Shown piece after piece: positions 10,478 to 20,663 of a stretch of DNA of 64,000 bases. Within the stretch, counting starts at the first letter, position 1, and every line of letters begins with the position of its first letter. The stretch comes from Ascarosepion bandense. Taxonomy: Eukaryota > Mollusca > Cephalopoda > Sepiida > Sepiidae. The position numbers were made by a program, and so were the translations under genes. Where the stretch lies: positions 159,501 through 223,500 of the forward strand of contig JBBBDQ010000350.1 of assembly GCA_037127315.1 (NCBI GenBank), in the 5' to 3' direction. Below the pieces are notes generated by a model. It saw nothing but the letters and a program-made list of their open reading frames with translations. It did no database searches and had not been told where the DNA came from.

Positions 10478-10735
10478 GTCAGTCAGTTAAGTGCTATACG
10501 TGATACACGCTTGGGCGATCATGTCTCGAAAGAGACATGAGTGACTGGGCAAAAGATTATCACGCAGTAGGTTGCCATTGCTTTCTGTGGTAGACTGGTT
10601 GCCGACCAAGGCTATAGAACCCAATCTGTCCTGATATTTAACCCATAACTAGAAGGAATAGACGGATTAATACCTCTCCCAAGGGTATTTGCACGTAAGT
10701 GAATACAATGAATTCAACTGGAATTCGAACTCTCT
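10478..10735 (-). mobile_element. SINE-1, truncated at its head
   Basis: Tail CAGTCAGTTAAGTGCTATACG, body GATCATGTCTCGAAAGAGACATG and CCATTGCTTTCTGTGGTAGACTGG, then AATTCAACTGGAATTCGAACTC. The A-box end is missing at the right edge, giving a 5'-truncated minus-strand copy. Confidence 0.85.
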
Positions 10736-10914
10736 AAAATCGATTCAAGAAAGCTGGAAAGAACCCTGGTGAATGCACAATAACAACAGCCGAAAAATAT
10801 TTTGTTCACCCAAAATTTCGTTCGGTTCTATTAGTAAAATATTTTTCTTATTTTTGCAGCGTAGCTTTTATTGAACATCATATTTGCAATTGTTTGGGTC
10901 CTTAGTTCTTTTTT

Positions 10915-11395
10915 TTGTTTAATCGTATCACCCCGAGCAAGGCGGTAACGCCACTGATGTGCAGGGGGCTACGTAATAGTGAGAAGATTGAAAAAGAGAA
11001 AGCCGGAAACCACATCCTAAACAGGGAACAAGGGATGAGCCTCTTCACCTATTCAATAGATGTGGGTGGAGTGTGAACCGGGCGATAGATAGATCTAGCT
11101 ACTCCAATTGAAAAAAAAAGACAAAGTGAGAAGATTGGAAAAGAGAAAGCCGGAAACCACATCCTAAACATGGAACAAGGGATGAGCCTCTTAACCTGTT
11201 CAATAGGTGTGGGTGGAGTGTGAACCGGGCGATAGATAGATCTATCTACTCCAATTGAAACAAAAAAAGACAAAGTGAGAAGATTGGAAAAGAGAAAGCT
11301 GGAAACCACATCCTAAACAGGGAGCAAGGGATGAGCCTCTTAACCTGTTCAATAGACGTGGGTGGAGTGTGAACCGGGCGATAGATATTTAGAAT
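10915..11395 (-). repeat. LINE-B-like 3' terminus with a threefold 147-149 bp tandem repeat
   Basis: Starts with the LINE B-type terminus (TATCACCCCGAGCAAGGCGG) and continues into three tandem units beginning GTGAGAAGATTG at 10979, 11126 and 11275, each holding GGAAACCACATCCTAAACA, GGGATGAGCCTCTT and GTGAACCGGGCGATAGAT. The same units occur twice at 16125-16410. The repeats belong to the 3' UTR of a LINE B subfamily. Frames crossing them are not genes. Confidence 0.8.
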
Positions 11396-11471
11396 AGCTT
11401 ATGATTTGTGTAAGTAAGCAGCGTAGATTTTATTGAACATCATATTTGCAATTGTTTGGGTCCTTAGTTCT
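11387..11471. repeat. Empty-site copy of a duplicated locus
   Basis: TAGAATAGCTTATGATTTGTGTAAG is continuous here with GCAGCGTAGATTTTATTGAACATC and the following ATTTGCAATTGTTTGGGTCC. In the copy at 10455-10911 the same two segments are separated by the SINE and about 120 bp more. Confidence 0.75.
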
Positions 11472-11968
11472 ATCCGCATTGAAAAATTGATTTTCTCGGT
11501 AAATATCTGCTCTATCTTTCATTTAGTGTACTAAATTGTATTTGCTAAATATATCACTTAGAGTGAAAGGTCACCTTAAAAAATCGATTTATTCACAACT
11601 TGAATCAGTAGCGGTGTCGGATTTTGTAAGATTTGATTGCAAACAAGTTTCGAGCTGACAAAGTTTTACCTTTTTATGGACCGATAAATAAAAGTATATA
11701 TATTTTTTACAGTCATCCATGGAAAAGCTCCTTTCATAAGACATTTGGTTCATTAAATTTTACAATGTGCTGATGTCTGCGAAAACAAGATAAATACAAC
11801 CTCTTATTCGTTGGCCAATCAGGAGCAAGAAAAACTCTAAGTGTTGACCTATTTCTATTTTCTACAAACGTATGAATACGAGTAATTTTTTCCGTTTCTC
11901 TTCAAAGCGTCAAAGGTCATCTAAATAGACGCCAAGTACAGGTGACGTATTTTCTTACTCTTATAGGA
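11472..11968. other. Unassigned sequence
   Basis: No coding motif or repeat structure recognised. Confidence 0.4.
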
Positions 11969-12277
11969 TCAGTCAGTTAAGTGCCATACGTGATACACGC
12001 TTGGGCGATCATGTCTCGAAAGAGACATGACTGACTGGGCAGAAGATTATCCCGCAGTAGGTTGCCATTGCTTTCTGCGGTAGACTGGTTGCCAACCAAG
12101 GCTAAAGAACCCAATCTGTCCTGTTATTTAACCCATAACTGGAAGGAAGAGACGGATTAATACCTTTCTCAAGGGTATTTGCGCGTATATGATTGCAACG
12201 AATTCAACTGGAAGTCGAACTCGGCTCTCCAATTTCTCGTTCCGAGTCGATATCCACTGGACCACAACGCACATCCT
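11969..12277 (-). mobile_element. SINE-1, near full length
   Basis: Most complete minus-strand copy: tail TCAGTCAGTTAAGTGCCATACG, body TTGGGCGATCATGTCTCGAA, CCATTGCTTTCTGCGGTAGACTGG, AACCCAATCTGTCCTG, and head ending ATATCCACTGGACCACAACGCACATCC. On the minus strand the head begins GGATGTGCGTTGTGG. It is about 309 bp. Confidence 0.9.
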
Positions 12278-12529
12278 CTTATAGGATACAAATCCTATAT
12301 TATCCAATAATTAATTGAAACGCAAAAAGTAAAATTGCACACCTGCAAAAATGGATCAGAATCATTGAAAACATTTTGGAAAAACCAGACCAAGGCAAAT
12401 TTCACAAGACGGTGTGAAAATTAAGATTCTGGATTCTGATTGGATAGAAAATAGCAAATTGAACTATGACCCCGGTCCAATATTCTTAACACCTAAAAAA
12501 AAATGGGTATGCGATTCCAGTCGATCACA

Positions 12530-13150
12530 TGACTAGATTTCACTACTTATTCGCATCTCTTGACCGACAAAAGACAGTCAAATGAGAGCGGAGAGAGACG
12601 ACACGTTAAAATTTAACAAAGAAAACTTCAAGTCTGACCAGTACGTGAGATCGCGTCACACATTCGTTCTCCTTCACACATGCTAATTTATTCTACCTCT
12701 TCTCCATCCCCAACATTCTCGCGGTCAAGAAGATGACGACAACAACAAGATACTTCAACTGACTCCTAAAAACTAATGTCAGATAGGTACAATTTCCTTT
12801 TTTGCTTCACCTTTTTTTCACTTTCTTGCCGGCCATAAAAAGGGAAAGGAACACAGATTTTATTAAACACCTTCGCTTCTTGCAACTAGAATTCTGGACA
12901 CTTAATGCCTTACTACTATTTCTCTGGAACATTTAACTACTCAAATTGTCTCTTTGAGCATTTAACTCATACAAATTAATTAACTACGTACATTTTCTAT
13001 TTCAAACATTTTTACTTCTTACAAATTGTAAATCTTGTTTAGTTAATAAGATTTTACTTTAACATACAAAACAAAATATTTCATTCTTCCACATTCCAAA
13101 ACGCAACCTTCAACTTTCTGATATTTTAAATTGTGGAGACTTCGGTTGTG
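12530..13150 (+). mobile_element. Dispersed repeat family X, copy 1
   Basis: Related along its length to 38100-38650 (plus) and 63740-64000 (minus). Shared landmarks are CTTCTCCATCC, a run of TTTAACT-type text, CATATTCCAA/CACATTCCAA and AACCTTCTGAT just before GTAGGGAG-type ends in the other copies. Looks like the untranslated or LTR part of a retroelement. No protein was recognised. Confidence 0.5.
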
Positions 13151-13175
13151 TTTGGAAAAAGCTAATTTGACAGAC

Positions 13176-13508
13176 TGTTATAGGGAAACACACCTATTCC
13201 TCAGATAATGTACTCTCTCTCTCTCTCTCTCACTCTCTCTCTCTCTCTCTCTCTCTCTTATACTGATAAGAGTTAATAGGGAGTTAATGGGAGAAGTTCT
13301 TAGGGAAGTTTATAGGAGTTCTTTAGAGTTCTATTGGAGTTCAGTAGAACTACTAGGCAGTTGATATTAATTGGCAGTTAGCTGAGTACTAAGGAGTCAG
13401 CTTTCAATGGAAGATTACCAAGTTCCTAACATCTTGGGTGCGTTAAGTCGATTATCAACCGACATAGCCCGATTATAACCTTCAGTGAGAAAACTACTTC
13501 ACAATACA
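13176..13508 (+). mobile_element. Solo LTR, copy 1 (with a CT-repeat expansion)
   Basis: Homologous to the minus-strand LTR at 23306-23606. It begins TGTTATAGGGAAACAC and ends CACAATACA. Shared internal text includes CCTATTCCTCAGATAATG, GAGTTCTTTAGAGTTCTATTGGAG, GGAGTCAGCTT and ACCAAGTTCCTAACAT. A (CT)n array is inserted at 13213-13258. No matching target duplication is visible. Confidence 0.75.
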
Positions 13509-14191
13509 AACATAGTTGAAGCCCCTACACTCTCACTCACTTTCTCTTTCGCACTGAATTAATTGATTCTCTTTATTCCTCGTGTACGGTCAACAAAGAA
13601 AGAAAATCTCAGAGAATTACTAGTCGTTTAACTGACGCCAAGCCTAGATGACCATCATTTTCCACACTCTTTTTTACATTGCGTTAACTGATTCTCCCTT
13701 TTCCTCATTTACTTGTCGGCTACAAAAAAGAGTGGAACAAAGACATCATTTCCGGTTCGTTCCAACTCAAGACGAACTCGTTCACCTACTACCATTGTAC
13801 GCACTCATAGCGACATCAAATTTGTCTTTTTTTCGCAAATCAACTGACTACGAAAACTAGACTCTAAAACATACATTCCAAAGAAAAACTTAACGCAGAA
13901 CTTTCAAACATATGTCTTATTTCGAAACAAAAAAACTAATGTTATTTCTACTCATTAAATAAATTTATAGTTATTAATACAAACAAGACGCTTTTTATCT
14001 TTTATCTAACCCTAACCCTAACCCTAACCCTACCTACTGATTCTTTTAAATGTGGTAGGCTCGTGTTGTGGATTCCGGAGGAGGAACCGCCAAAATAATG
14101 AACGACAAAAACCGGTTTGGCGATAGAAAGTAGGTTATATTGAACGTAATAAACAAAATCGAAAGCGGGTTAGTCAATGCAGGAATACTAT
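13509..14191. other. Unassigned sequence with a telomere-type repeat
   Basis: No gene recognised; the one frame of note (13648-13860) has no identifiable domain. Contains the telomere-like tract annotated separately. Confidence 0.4.
14008..14031 (-). repeat. Interstitial telomeric repeat (TTAGGG)4
   Basis: Four CCCTAA-type units in a row. TTAGGG is the telomeric motif of many animals including molluscs and vertebrates. It is far from any chromosome end signal here, so it is interstitial. Confidence 0.85.
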
Positions 14192-14727
14192 TTTTTTTTT
14201 TTAAAGCGTTTCACCCCGAGCAAGGCATGTCACTGCCACTACTGCGCAGGGGGCTACGTAGAGTGGAGAAAGGCTGATTAAATATAGGAAATGACAGAGG
14301 GTGGGTGATAGGCGGGTAAGGATACCGAGAATGAGGGTTGGGTAGATGAGAGTGTTGTGAGAATAGTTGGGAGTTAGTGTGATAGGAGGTGTCTATTGAC
14401 CCTACATTTAGACACCTGGAGATTGTAACTGTCGGGAAAGCAGAGTTGTGGAAGGGAGTTCCACAGGCGGGAAGCGCGAGAAAAGAAGCTGTTGGAGTAG
14501 AATTTAAGGTTACATCTTATTTGTTTAACTGTAACTGGGACCTAGTTGCTAATCTAGTATCTCGTGTAAATTCGTGCTTAGGCGGCACCAGTGATCTAAG
14601 CTCATAGGAGCAGAAGCCATGAAAGTACTTGTAGAAGAGGCACAGGGAAGCCACATCACGCCGGTGAGAGAGCGGCTGCAGCCGGTCTGCCAAGTCAGTA
14701 TCAACCACGTTACAGATCCTCCTTAAT
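14192..14727 (-). mobile_element. LINE family B 3' fragment
   Basis: Minus-strand copy starting with the terminus TTTCACCCCGAGCAAGGCATG and an A-run (T-run at 14190). The coding end reads RRICNVVDTDLADRLQPL, RRDVASLCLFYKYFHGFCS, then decays. It abuts an LTR fragment at 14728. Confidence 0.85.
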
Positions 14728-14972
14728 TTATACAAATCTTGAAGTGAAATAGTATATCCAGGTAACTTATTCTAGCTGAGTGGAACTCAGAGCTAGTCTG
14801 GTCTCTGGGTAACTTCGTTATCTGTCGGAACTCTTAGATAACTGTAACGGATCTCTACGATTACTCTCCACTGTAAACTGCAACTACAACTGAGATTCCA
14901 GATCTTCCGCTGTTCTCTCTATGGCAGGATTATATATGCACTCAGTCGTGTTCATTGTCATATCCCACAACA
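14728..14972 (-). mobile_element. LTR family Z fragment
   Basis: On the minus strand it starts TGTTGTGGGATATGAC at 14972, contains TATATAATCCTGCC (a TATA-like element shared with 24.6 kb), GAGAACAGC, GTAATCGTAGAGATCCG, and ends near CACTTCAAGATTTGT, matching 1200-1370. It is joined to LINE B at 14728, so its 3' end is truncated. Confidence 0.7.
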
Positions 14973-15796
14973 GCTCGGTTATGTTTGGCACAAGGCTATT
15001 TTGCAAGTATTGCCGACTCTCTCTACAGTAGTGAAAATGGACAAATTACGTGACCCTTGTATAAAATGAGGGTTTTCAAAGATTTATGAGGCAGAAAATG
15101 TTGTTCGATGTTTAAGCTTCTCAAATAATTCGTATATTTCTTGCATCCTTCTCTCATCAAATATTTTGATAGGGATGACATTGTGCTGCCAAATATTCTT
15201 TCTGCGGCTTAAGGTAAAAAAAACAGGATTTACATAGACCCCTAATATATTTCTACCCGTTTGAAAAGTTTTGGCAAGCGGCACGGTGTCTTGCGAGAAG
15301 CTCATTAGCAATAATCTTGGATGAAAACCACTGCTCAGATAGGAATCAAAAAATCAAATAATTTCATGACCTACCAGATGACCAGATTACGTTGCTGGGA
15401 GCAGAGAAATAGAGTTATATATGTATTTATTGATTATTCCAACGACATCGCATGCAGACTGACTGGCGCAACTGCCGAGAAAAAATTTTCATCATGTAAT
15501 TTTTGCGTGCATCCTGTATTAGATTCTACGGGGACGTGCAGGTGCACATGTGGATACGGATGCAGGCTTACACGCGCGTCTTTTCGTGTTAATCACACCT
15601 CTTTTCTCCCGCTAAATCTTTGATATATGGCTTTCTTGGTGGCAAAGGTAATTATTTTATTTATCAAAGGTACCAGAGTTTTACGTTCATAATCAAGTAA
15701 ATGGTAGATAGGGAATGGAAATCTTAAACGCACTTTCCATTCTGTCGCATGACAATCTTCTTTTATGTAAAATCTGTACCAAGGCAAGTTACTACA
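14973..15796. other. Unassigned sequence
   Basis: Weak frames at 15084-15311 (minus) and 15321-15623 (plus) show no domain. Nothing repeat-like was recognised. Confidence 0.4.
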
Positions 15797-16113
15797 CCTT
15801 ATATATACGCTCTCACACCCTAATTGAGCACTCTGGAAGAATGGTAGATTTGAACAACAGTAGCTATTCCGGCATCTACACATCGTTCATTCAGCAATGA
15901 ATTAGAACACTCTCAGCTATTGGGCGTGTATAATGATAATATACACACTAAAAAGTCTGCCTTCTTCTACCGAGCACCCGTAGCTCAGAGGTAGAATTGC
16001 TGACTGACGCCAATTCGGTTGGGTTTCAATCCTGGGTAAAAGGCAATCAGCTGTCTAACCGTACTGATGAGCTGTGATACAGCGAAACAGATCTATCTGC
16101 GGATGACTATATA
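15797..16113 (+). mobile_element. SINE-like retrozyme unit (family i), single copy
   Basis: Unit of about 310 bp. The 5' part begins TACGCTCTCACACCCTAATTGAGCA, the middle has ATTCAGCAATGAATTAGAAC and GGGCGTGTATAATGATAATATACAC. A tRNA-like segment follows with A-box TAGCTCAGAGGTAGAA (15981) and B-box GGGTTTCAATCCT (16021). It ends in a hammerhead and a (TA)n run. Pol III promoter boxes plus a terminal hammerhead is the layout known from Schistosoma Sm-alpha. Other copies are at 18.3, 40.0-40.7 and 47.5 kb. Confidence 0.75.
16059..16102 (+). ncRNA. Hammerhead ribozyme, family i (one stem III mismatch)
   Basis: Stem I CCGTA pairs with TGCGG (16098-16102). The core is CTGATGA at 16064-16070. Stem II is GCTGT/ACAGC with loop GAT, followed by GAAA and a minimal stem III (ACAG opposite CTAT, one C-A mismatch relative to the CTGT of other copies). 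The cleavage-site C lies at 16097. Such tiny stem III hammerheads are known to work best as dimers. Confidence 0.75.
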
Positions 16114-16124
16114 TATATTTATGT

Positions 16125-16410
16125 TCAGGGGGCTACAAAGGAATGAAAAGATTGGAAAAGAGAAAGCCGGAAAACACATCCTAAACAGGGAACAAAGGAT
16201 GAGCCTCTTCACCTGTTCAATAGACGTGGGTGGAGTGTGAACCGGGCGATAGTTTAGTCTATCTTCTCCAAAAAAAAAAGTGAGAAGTTTGGAAAAGAGA
16301 AAACCGGAAACCGCATCCTAAACAGGGAACAAGGGATGAGCCTCTTCACCTGTTCAATAGACGTGGGTCGAGTGTGAACTGGGCGATAGTTTAGTTTATC
16401 TACTCCAATT
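16125..16410 (-). repeat. LINE-B-type 3' UTR with two tandem units
   Basis: Same unit as at 10979-11395: GGAAAAGAGAAAGCCGGAAA, CACATCCTAAACAGGGAACAA, GATGAGCCTCTTCACCTG and GTGTGAACCGGGCGATAG occur twice. Sandwiched between two hammerhead units of opposite orientation. Confidence 0.75.
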
Positions 16411-16562
16411 GATATATTCGTCATCCACATGCAAGCCTGTTTCGCGGTATCACAGCTCATCAGTGTGGCTAGACATCCACTTGCTTCTGCAGGGATCGAA
16501 ACTCGTCTAATTTGGTGTCAGTCGGAGCCTCTACTCCTTAAGCCATAGACACAGGATATATA
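16411..16562 (-). mobile_element. SINE-like retrozyme unit, variant subfamily
   Basis: Minus-strand unit with a distinct tRNA-like head: TGGCTTAAGGAGTAGAGGC (A-box-like) and GAGTTTCGATCCC (B-box). CAAGTGGATGTCTAGCCACA precedes the hammerhead, and the end is GGATGACGAATATA. The only other copy here is at 56.3 kb. Confidence 0.7.
16425..16468 (-). ncRNA. Hammerhead ribozyme, variant subfamily (decayed)
   Basis: Stem I CCACA/TGTGG is perfect. The core is CTGATGA, stem II is GCTGT/ACCGC with a mismatch, and GAAA is present. The nucleotide before the cleavage position is C where the 56.3 kb copy has the required T, so this copy is probably inactive. Confidence 0.65.
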
Positions 16563-16565
16563 TAT

Positions 16566-17553
16566 AATGGAACCTGCCGTATGCGACCCTTTTCGTCAGC
16601 GACCATCTGTTGTTAACGACCGTTTTTCTATGCACGGACGATTTGCTAATGTTAATAGACCTCTAGTGAGCGACCACATTCAGAACGCGACCAGCGACTA
16701 ACATTAACGAGTGAAAATCACTGATCACGTGACCGCTTTAAAGAAATCCATTTTGGTTGTACACTGCGAACTTCTAAACTAGAAAAAACTAAATGAGTAA
16801 TCTATTTCATTTTGATTTGATCTAAGCCAGGAAATCATCCTGATTGCTTTGTTATTGTAGTGTTGTATCAAACTTTTATTTGAAATGTACATTGCCTGTG
16901 TTCAACTCACGGTCAAACATCGGCGGTTTTGTGCAACATGTATTGCATTTGATATGCTCAAGGGTTTATCGCAGACTCTGGACTGATTTGGATAAATTCA
17001 GGCATTGGGAAAATCAAAATTATGTCCCTTTCTCAAATGTCTATCTTTTCTGTTCCTGTATTTTTTTTTTGTGTATCTATCTACTCTATTTCTATCTGGG
17101 TATATCTATCTCTATCTCTCTGTTTCTCTACCCCCACCCACGATCGTTGTCAGTTTTTTTAATGTTTTTTTTTCATATATCATAGCAGATTCTCTTTTAC
17201 TATCACCCACTTCTAAGAAAAAAAAACTAAAACTGTATACATTTTTTAAGTCTACTTAATATTTTTTGTGAAAAAATATTTTGATCTCATGTTGATTGTT
17301 GTAAATACGTTTTCTAGAATTTTAAAATGAATTATGCTGAATAAATTTATTTAAAGTTAGTCCAATTTCTTATGTTCTGATTTATTTATTATCAGATTAC
17401 ATGATAAAAATTCTACTATGTACATTCTGATGTGTGAAATTATACGTTCCTGGCGTAAAATAGGTGATGACTATGAGCCTTTAGTAGGCGACCACCTGTC
17501 GTATACGACCAGGTTGATGATCGTAAGGTGGTCGCATACGACAGGTTCTAATG
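16566..17553. mobile_element. Terminal-inverted-repeat element, pogo/Tigger-like, non-autonomous
   Basis: Ends GAACCTGCCGTATGCGACC (from 16570) and its near-perfect reverse complement at 17530-17548, 18 of 19 bases matching, flanked by TA-rich text compatible with a TA target duplication. Subterminal regions carry repeated GCGACC/ACGACC motifs on both sides, often transposase-binding arrays. The interior has T-rich frames only and no transposase. Superfamily assignment is tentative. Confidence 0.65.
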
Positions 17554-17565
17554 TATATATATATA

Positions 17566-18131
17566 GGGTGTATCAAAAATACTTTTACAAACTTTGCGTA
17601 TTGCTTACTCACATCGAAACATAGACAAATGTACATATAATCTTATGTCCGCAAATCCTTCGTTTTTGAGCTATTAAATTTAAAGAAAATTCACGGTATA
17701 ATGACGCTGTGTTTCCATTTAGACTAGGTTACATTTGTCATTCGCGTACATTTGTAGCTAGTCTATCTCCAACGTTTAACGTGTGTAGTAGTGAGTTAAT
17801 TGAGAAGTTTTCCGTTTAACAATGGCAGGATGTTCATATCGTGAGCAGGCGGATTTTGATTTTTACATACGACTGTAATAGAACCGAGATTTTTCGGATG
17901 ACCTTCCCAGACCGAAATCAGCTGAGTTATTCAACCGTTGCTGCTACGTCTATATGGATATTTTATCTTACTGTGATATCAGTATTGTACAATTAACAGA
18001 GTCTACCGAAAACTTTAAACATAATGTCTTAAAAAACGAAGGATTGCACTTAGTAACATATGTCTATGGACTTTCGTCTTTGTGTTGGCGTGAAGATTCC
18101 GCGAGCAAAGTTTGTAAAAATATTTTGATAC

Positions 18132-18135
<4 letters not shown>
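17566..18135. mobile_element. Mariner-like element with long TIRs, non-autonomous
   Basis: Termini GGGTGTATCAAAA and TTTTGATACACCT, flanked by TA. Homology of the ends extends inward about 130 bp with divergence (ACAAACTTTGC, AATCCTTCGTTTTT on both sides). At 17822 a frame starts MAGCSYREQADFDFYIRL then hits stops, and PRPKSAELFNRCC follows. This resembles the N-terminal DUF4817-type region found with mariner-like transposases (recalled, not searched). It inserts next to the pogo-like element at (TA)n. Confidence 0.65.
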
Positions 18136-18138
<3 letters not shown>

Positions 18139-18178
<40 letters not shown>

Positions 18179-18201
18179 CCAGATATATATATATATATAT
18201 A
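18139..18201. repeat. (TA)n microsatellite
   Basis: Two TA arrays separated by TTCCAGA. Confidence 0.95.
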
Positions 18202-18240
18202 AATGTAAACTTGTCGTTATACTCGTTTCGAAAAACCCTA
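18202..18240 (-). mobile_element. Hairpin element family iv, terminal fragment
   Basis: GTAAACTTGTCGTTATACTC and GTTTCGAAAAACCCT match the start of the copy at 49500. Only the (TA)n-proximal end is present. Confidence 0.65.
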
Positions 18241-18250
18241 TATATATATA

Positions 18251-18485
18251 GTCTTCCGTAGACAGATCTGTTTCGCTGTATCACAGCTCATCAGTACGGT
18301 TAGACTCCGATTGACTTTTAACCCAGGATTGAAACCCGACCGAATTGGCGTCAGTCGGCGATTCTACCTCTGAACTATGGGCGCTCGGTAGAAGGAGGCA
18401 GATTTTCTAGCGTGTATGTTGTTATCATACACGCCCAATAGCTGGGAGTGTTATAATTCATTGCTGAATGAACGATGCATAGATA
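18251..18485 (-). mobile_element. SINE-like retrozyme unit (family i), 5'-truncated
   Basis: Minus-strand copy with (TA)n beside the hammerhead end. The order on the minus strand is ATTCAGCAATGAATTATAAC, a TATGATAAC stretch, tRNA-like head with A-box CATAGTTCAGAGGTAGAAT and B-box GGGTTTCAATCCT, then the hammerhead. It is cut at 18485 before the CGCTCTCACACC block. Confidence 0.75.
18256..18299 (-). ncRNA. Hammerhead ribozyme, family i, fully paired
   Basis: Best small hammerhead of the window: stem I CCGTA/TACGG perfect, core CTGATGA, stem II GCTGT/ACAGC perfect, GAAA, stem III ACAG/CTGT with a two-base loop, and GTC cleavage triplet. Compared with the 16059 and 40303 copies, stem I keeps pairing while its 3' strand changes. 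Confidence 0.8.
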
Positions 18486-18499
18486 TATATCTGCTTTTC

Positions 18500-19532
18500 G
18501 CATCGTTCCCTCTTCTTCCACGCATACTGAACAGAGACAGAATTTCATTTTTTGTTTGTTTAATATCTAGTTTCCTGTTGTTTCTTTCGAGGCTTAACCT
18601 TTATAGATACGACTAATCGGTGGCTGCAACTCTTCATTTCAAAGGTAGCGGACTGGCGGTTTTCAGGTTGCTGCATCACGTCTGGTAGAAACAAGACCAA
18701 ACTCTTTGGTAGGGCTTAAAGCGGTCTCCGTGGTAAACAACAGCCCATTTTCAGGTGTTTTGCTATGTCGTATACGGATATATACCCCTGGGAACACTTC
18801 TAGTGTAGAACCCTGAGGCTACACAATATTGTAAGTTTAACGACTTTCTAGTATGTTTAGACGTTGGACAGTGTCAATTATTTCAGCCTTTGTCATTTTA
18901 AAATTTTCCTTTAACTACAAAATTAAAAATAATAACAGCTTGAAAATTATCAACGAAACACCCAACCTTTCCTTCTAAAAACATTGTGGTATTTGTTCCG
19001 AATTCTCGAGATATCATAGCACTAACTCTACCACTGAATGTTTTGTCCTAGAAGATTTTTAGGATACACATATATAGCTTTCGAGTCTATATTTGTGAAA
19101 ATGTTTCAGTGGTAGGAGAACCGTCCCTTGAGTCTCCGGATGACTCTTTGTTGTGTTTCCAACTCCTAATAGTACAATCTGTTAGCTCTTTGGGTTTTAT
19201 AATTCTCTTTTTACTCGGGACTGTGGCGTATGTTTTAAAATCTTTTTCGCTCTCTCTTTCTGTCTCAAAATTCACCTTCGAACATATTAATTTTTGTGAT
19301 TTTGACACTCACCACTTCAAGTGGTTTCATCATTCTAATACTACCAATGTTTCTTGTATTCAGACAACTAATTTATTTTCCTGATACACATTCTGTTAAA
19401 TAGTTGAATCTTCTATTCATTTCCCTTATAAATCTGACCAACATTCGTCCTCAGTCATTTTTTTTCATCTTCTCTTCTGACTCTTGTCATACTTTGTAAC
19501 TCTGACCTTTTCTACCTTCGAATTACGCTGTA
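18500..19532. other. Unassigned sequence
   Basis: No supported gene or repeat; frames around 19087-19384 lack domain features. Confidence 0.4.
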
Positions 19533-19797
19533 TGCGTTGTGGTACAGTGGATATCGGCTCGTAACGAGAAACCGGGGAGCCGAGTTCGAATTCCAGTTGA
19601 ATCCATTGTATTCACTTACGCGCCAATACCCTTGGGAAAGGTATTAATCCGTCTCTTCCTTCCAGCTATGGGTTAAATAGCAGGACAGATTGGGTTCTAT
19701 AGCCTTGCAATGGCAACCTACTGCGGGATAATCTTCTGCCCAGTCAGTCATGTCTCTTTAGAGACATGATCGCCCAAGCGTGTATCACGTATGGCAA
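19533..19797 (+). mobile_element. SINE-1
   Basis: Head TGCGTTGTGGTACAGTGGAT, B-box GAGTTCGAATTCC, body CCCTTGGGAAAGGTATTAATCC and AGACATGATCGCCCAAGCG tail. A short internal deletion removes part of the GGCTGGCAACCAG region. Confidence 0.9.
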
Positions 19798-19921
19798 TTT
19801 TGTTAAGTTAAATATGTTGATATTTTTATTGACTGATATATTAAGAACGAACCTCCTACTGGGTGTTAAATTTTTAGTTTTCTACAAAAGATTGTGACTC
19901 TAAAGTTTCTTTGTGGGTGAA

Positions 19922-20233
19922 TCAATCAGTTAGTTAAGTGCCATACATGATACACGTTTAAGCGATTATGTCTCGAAAGAGACATGACTGACTGGGCAGA
20001 AGATTATCCCGCAGAAGGTTGCCATTGCTTTCTGCGGTAGACTCGTTGCCAGCCAAGGCTACAGAACCCAATCTGTCCTGTTATTTAACCCATAAATGGA
20101 GGGAAGAGATGGATTAATACATTTCCCAAAAGTTTTTGCACTTAAATGAATGCAAGGAATTCAACTGGAATTCGAACCCAGCTCTGCGATTTCTCTTTCC
20201 GAATTGATACCCACTGCAACACAACGCACATCC
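19922..20233 (-). mobile_element. SINE-1, near full length
   Basis: Tail TCAGTTAGTTAAGTGCCATAC through head CAACACAACGCACATCC. It lies 125 bp from an oppositely oriented copy, so the two could pair in a transcript. Confidence 0.9.
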
Positions 20234-20465
20234 TTGTAGATGAAAGTCAGCGAAAATAACAGACAAAACCATAATGCTCTCTCTCTGGTTCACACTGTAT
20301 GTTCATACGGCATAGCCCACAGGAATCACTTTTTCCAGTCATTTCATGATTAAGGGTCAGAACTTGATGACCTGCATTTAGCTTCAAATAGAACTCACTA
20401 TTAAACCCAACAGAAGCTCCAAAACAGATCGAACACATCCCATAACAGATACAACAATGACGTGC

Positions 20466-20663
20466 ATATAACTCCATTCATAGTTTCCGATAACCTTTCT
20501 AAATTCGATATCCACAATGCATGTGGACAAGACGATATGCTTGCTGTTCTTAAGAAACGTGTTCTTGAACTGCCAACTGTAATCTACAATGTATGCTTTA
20601 TTACTTTTCGGTTTCCGTGTTCTTGGAAATCCACCCCTGTAGTTCCTGTTTTTAGGAACATTA
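20466..20663 (+). mobile_element. LINE family B RT fragment, left of a nested LINE A
   Basis: Translates as SDNLSKFDIHNACGQDD, LKKRVLEL and FPCSWKSTPVVPVFRN, the classic start of the Jockey/CR1-type RT domain (SWK...VVPVFK). The reading is interrupted at 20664 by LINE A and resumes at 21134. Confidence 0.8.

Noticed and set aside
20247..20477. Cysteine-rich frame on the minus strand (CCICYGMCSICFG, CGLCRMNI)
   Set aside because: Short, isolated, between a SINE and a LINE fragment, with no spacing matching a known zinc-finger class; likely chance.
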